Shown piece after piece: positions 61,787-64,000 of a DNA stretch of 64,000 nt. Position 1 is the first letter of the stretch. Every line of letters starts with the position of its first letter. The translations under genes and the position numbers were made by a program. Source of the DNA: Neoarius graeffei (taxonomy: Eukaryota > Chordata > Actinopteri > Siluriformes > Ariidae); assembly GCF_027579695.1 (NCBI RefSeq), contig NC_083569.1, positions 73,625,649 to 73,689,648 of the forward strand, written 5' to 3'. Below the pieces are notes generated by a model. That model had not been told where the DNA came from, made no database searches, and saw only the letters and a list, made by a program, of their open reading frames with translations.

Positions 61787-61996
61787 AGTGATGGTCGTTC
61801 CAGACTGACAAAATTGAACGATCCTCTCTGGCTAAGATGTCTGCCAGTTTTCTGGAAGTCCTCTCATACTCCCGCACTAGTCGAAGGGAACTCATCCTCA
61901 GAACTCATCGGGAGTATGAGAGGACTTCCAGAAAACTGGCAGACATCTTAGCCAGAGAGGATCGTTCAATTTTGTCAGTCTGGAACGACCATCACT

Positions 61997-62061
61997 GAAC
62001 AGAGACAGACAGAACTGATGATGCCTTTCGGACGAGAGGCGAAACGTCTTCAAGACTGTTC
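61997..62061 (+). ncRNA. Hammerhead ribozyme-like motif, copy 3
   Basis: Core CUGAUGA at 62015-62021, GAAAC at 62041-62045 and GUC at 62046-62048, with the predicted cut after 62048. Stem II is GCCUUUC/GAGAGGC with loop GGAC (7 bp, one U-G), after a single extra U. Stem I is GAA (62012-62014) with UUC (62049-62051), an internal loop, then GAACAG (61997-62002) with CUGUUC (62056-62061). Stem III is only the A-U and C-G of GAAAC-GUC, as in the minimal type I hammerheads described in Penelope-like elements. Confidence 0.7.
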
Positions 62062-62263
62062 AAGCAAGTCCAGTTGCTCTCTTCTACCAACCACAGATTA
62101 CTATGTACCTGGATGACTGAGTATCTTCACAGATATGTTTCTACACACTTTGGGATGAGTTCCCTTCGACTAGTGCGGGAGTATGAGAGGACTTCCAGAA
62201 AACTGGCAGACATCTTAGCCAGAGAGGATCGTTCAATTTTGTCAGTCTGGAACGACCATCACT

Positions 62264-62328
62264 GAACAGAGACAGACAGAACTGATGATGCCTTTCGGAC
62301 GAGAGGCGAAACGTCTTCAAGACTGTTC
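62264..62328 (+). ncRNA. Hammerhead ribozyme-like motif, copy 4
   Basis: The same fold, on the plus strand, 267 bp from copy 3. Confidence 0.65.
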
Positions 62329-63271
62329 AAGCAAGTCCAGTTGCTCTCTTCTACCAACCACAGATTACTGGAATGCAGTGTTTTCCTTTCTCTAAACATA
62401 ATGCTTCTCAGTTAACCCAAAAAGTTCTACTTTGGTCTCATCCATCCACAAAACATTTTTCCAATAGCCTTCTGGCTTGTCCACGTGATCTTTAGCAAAC
62501 CGCAATGAGCAGCAATGTTCTTTTTGGAGAGCAGTGGCTTTCTCCTTGCAACCCTGCCATGTACACCATTGTTGTTCAGTATTCTGCTGATGGTGGACTC
62601 ATGAACATTTAACATTAGCCAATATGAGAGAGGCCTTCAGTTGCTTAGAAATTATCCTGGGGTCCTTTGTAACCTCACTAACTATTCCACGCCTTGCTCT
62701 TGGAGTGATCTTTGTTGGTCGAACACTCCTGGGGAGAGTAACAATGGTCTTGAATTTCCTTCATTTGTACACAATCTGTCTGACTGTAGATTAGTGGAGC
62801 CTAAACTCTGTAGAAATGGTTTTGTAACCTTTTCCAGCTTTAGAAGCATCAACAATGCTTTTTCTTGAGATCCTCAGAACTCTCCTTTGTTCGTACCATG
62901 ACACACTTCTACAAACATGTATTGTGAAGATCAGACTGTGATAGATCCCTGTTCTTTAAATAAAACAGGGTGCCCACTCACACCTGATTGTCATCCCATT
63001 GATTGAAAACACCTGACTCTAATTTCACCTTCAAATTAACTGCTAATCCTAGAGGTTCACATACTTTTGCCACTCACAGATATGTAATATTGGATCATTT
63101 TCCTCAATAAATAAATAAATGACCAAGTATAATAATTTTGTCTCATTTGTTTAACCGGATTCTCTTTATCTACTTTTAGGACTTGTGTGAAAATCTGATT
63201 ATGTTTTAGGTCATATTTATGGAGAAATATAGAAAATTCTAAAGGGTTCATAAACTTTCAAGCACCACCGT

Positions 63272-63816
63272 GTATAAAACTTAGCCAGAGATAGAATTAC
63301 ATTACTAAAGAGTTTATCATTTTTTATTTTGTAAGATCATACCAAATGTTACATTGTCTCTTTAAATAGAATCTAGAAATGATGAGACTTTGTTTTAACT
63401 GTTGTGAACTGAGCGATTATGTGGAGAAACGCTTCCCTTCGCCTGGATTAATGCTGCGTTCATGTGCTATGGGAAGATGATATTTTCCAGTTGGGAAGTG
63501 GTATTTACCAGTGTGTTGTGTTCACATGCTTTTGTTGTTGTTGACAAATTAAAGATGGTGGACCAGATTCAAGTTAGCAATAGTTAGTTAGCTATCGTTA
63601 GCAATAGCGTCTGCTCTGGATAGGTAAAAACAAACCATAACACATTTTTAAAGGAAACGGATTTCTAACGTATTATATTACACTTGTTAATGACGCAACA
63701 TTGCATAGACACAAAAAACTACCCGCTAGTACTAGTAAAAAAAAAACTTTAGTAGCGTACAATGCTTAACATTCAAGTGTCTTGTACCGCTCGCCGCCAT
63801 GTTCAAAAGGTTAAAG
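63272..63816. other. No gene recognised
   Basis: AT-rich. A short block at about 63415-63455 matches the end of the dispersed repeat at 41850-42725. Confidence 0.55.
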
Positions 63817-64000
63817 TTCATCTCATCTCGGCAACTCATCTCATTATCTCTAGCCGCTTTATCCTGTTCTACAGGGTCGCAGGCAAACTGGAGCCTATCC
63901 CAGCTGACTACGGGCGAAAGGCGGGGTACACCCTGGACAAGTCGCCAGGTCATCACAGGGCTGACACATAGACACAGACAACCATTCACACTCACATTCA
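63817..64000 (-). mobile_element. tRNA-derived SINE, cut by the window edge
   Basis: The tail and half of the body of the 375-bp SINE in reverse; the pol III head lies beyond the window. Confidence 0.94.

Larger units (their letters stand above)
61380..62366. mobile_element. Penelope-like terminal-repeat array, two units minus and two units plus
   Basis: About 987 bp flanked by a 13-bp duplication ACTGGAATGCAGT at 61367-61379 and 62367-62379. It consists of a 267-bp unit twice in tandem on the minus strand, a short centre at about 61895-61910, then twice in tandem on the plus strand. The conserved 'gaggcgaaacgtcttcaaga' and 'cagttctgtc' sequences are typical of fish Penelope-like elements, whose terminal repeats are tandem or inverted and encode hammerhead ribozymes. 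No reverse transcriptase is present. Confidence 0.75.
60728..63271 (-). mobile_element. Tc1-like element, family 1 copy d, split by a Penelope-like array
   Basis: The left end follows TA at 60726-60727. The right end carries the family terminal sequence with a small irregularity. The transposase is on minus: the N-terminal part in 62430-62900 in broken frames, the middle at 62427-62615, and the C-terminal part at 60876-61178 with QQDNNPKHTS and [11 protein letters not shown], which keeps the Glu lost in copy a. A Penelope-like insertion occupies 61380-62366. Confidence 0.92.

Noticed and set aside
61518-62265. Protein-coding gene with peptide SSLRLVREYERTSRKLADIL
   Set aside because: The frame is repeated in each unit of the Penelope-like array on both strands. 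It could be a remnant of the element's coding end, but not a separate gene.

Overview
The window is vertebrate nuclear DNA, almost certainly from a teleost fish. Two split host genes can be read exon by exon, and most of the rest is transposon sequence of kinds typical of fish: tRNA-derived SINEs of about 375 bp, at least five Tc1-like families, hAT, PIF/Harbinger-like and mariner-like MITEs, LINE pieces, THAP-bearing elements, one Ty3/Gypsy fossil and a Penelope-like repeat. The exact species cannot be fixed from the sequence alone.

Host genes, both on the + strand. (1) ankrd46: three coding exons between 14528 and 18013 give a 228-residue protein with four ankyrin repeats and a C-terminal membrane segment. 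(2) tmem185: seven coding exons between 20025 and 35193 give a 350-residue multipass membrane protein, followed by a 3' UTR to about 36.77 kb. Only about 2 kb separates the two coding regions. The splice sites follow the GT-AG rule, all phases agree, and I see no break in either frame.

Layout. 1-14.5 kb: SINEs, a 28-bp minisatellite, a THAP-bearing DNA transposon holding a small hAT MITE, a dead Tc1 copy, a 2.2-kb uncharacterised repeat holding a 1-kb hAT MITE, a large fold-back element, and a Harbinger-type MITE directly upstream of the first ankrd46 coding exon. 14.5-36.8 kb: the two genes. The tmem185 introns carry a LINE fragment abutting a duplicated copy of the gene's own first exon, an open Tc1 transposase frame with a damaged catalytic residue, a hAT-within-hAT nest with a long palindrome, and a 1.8-kb hAT with perfect 8-bp target duplications. 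36.8-49 kb: Tc1 and LINE remnants, a SINE split by an LTR retrotransposon fossil, a THAP/P2X7-like element with an in-frame 48-bp repeat, and an L1-like LINE. 49-64 kb: dense transposon nests. These include a 5-kb hAT element inside a Tc1 copy and itself holding a SINE, and a Tc1 copy split by a Penelope-like inverted array.

The most unusual signal is at 61380-62366. Two tandem 267-bp units in one orientation are followed by two in the other, and each of the four carries a 65-nt sequence that folds as a type I hammerhead ribozyme with a complete catalytic core. Much of the window can be read as a stratigraphy, with younger elements placed inside older ones by target-site duplications.
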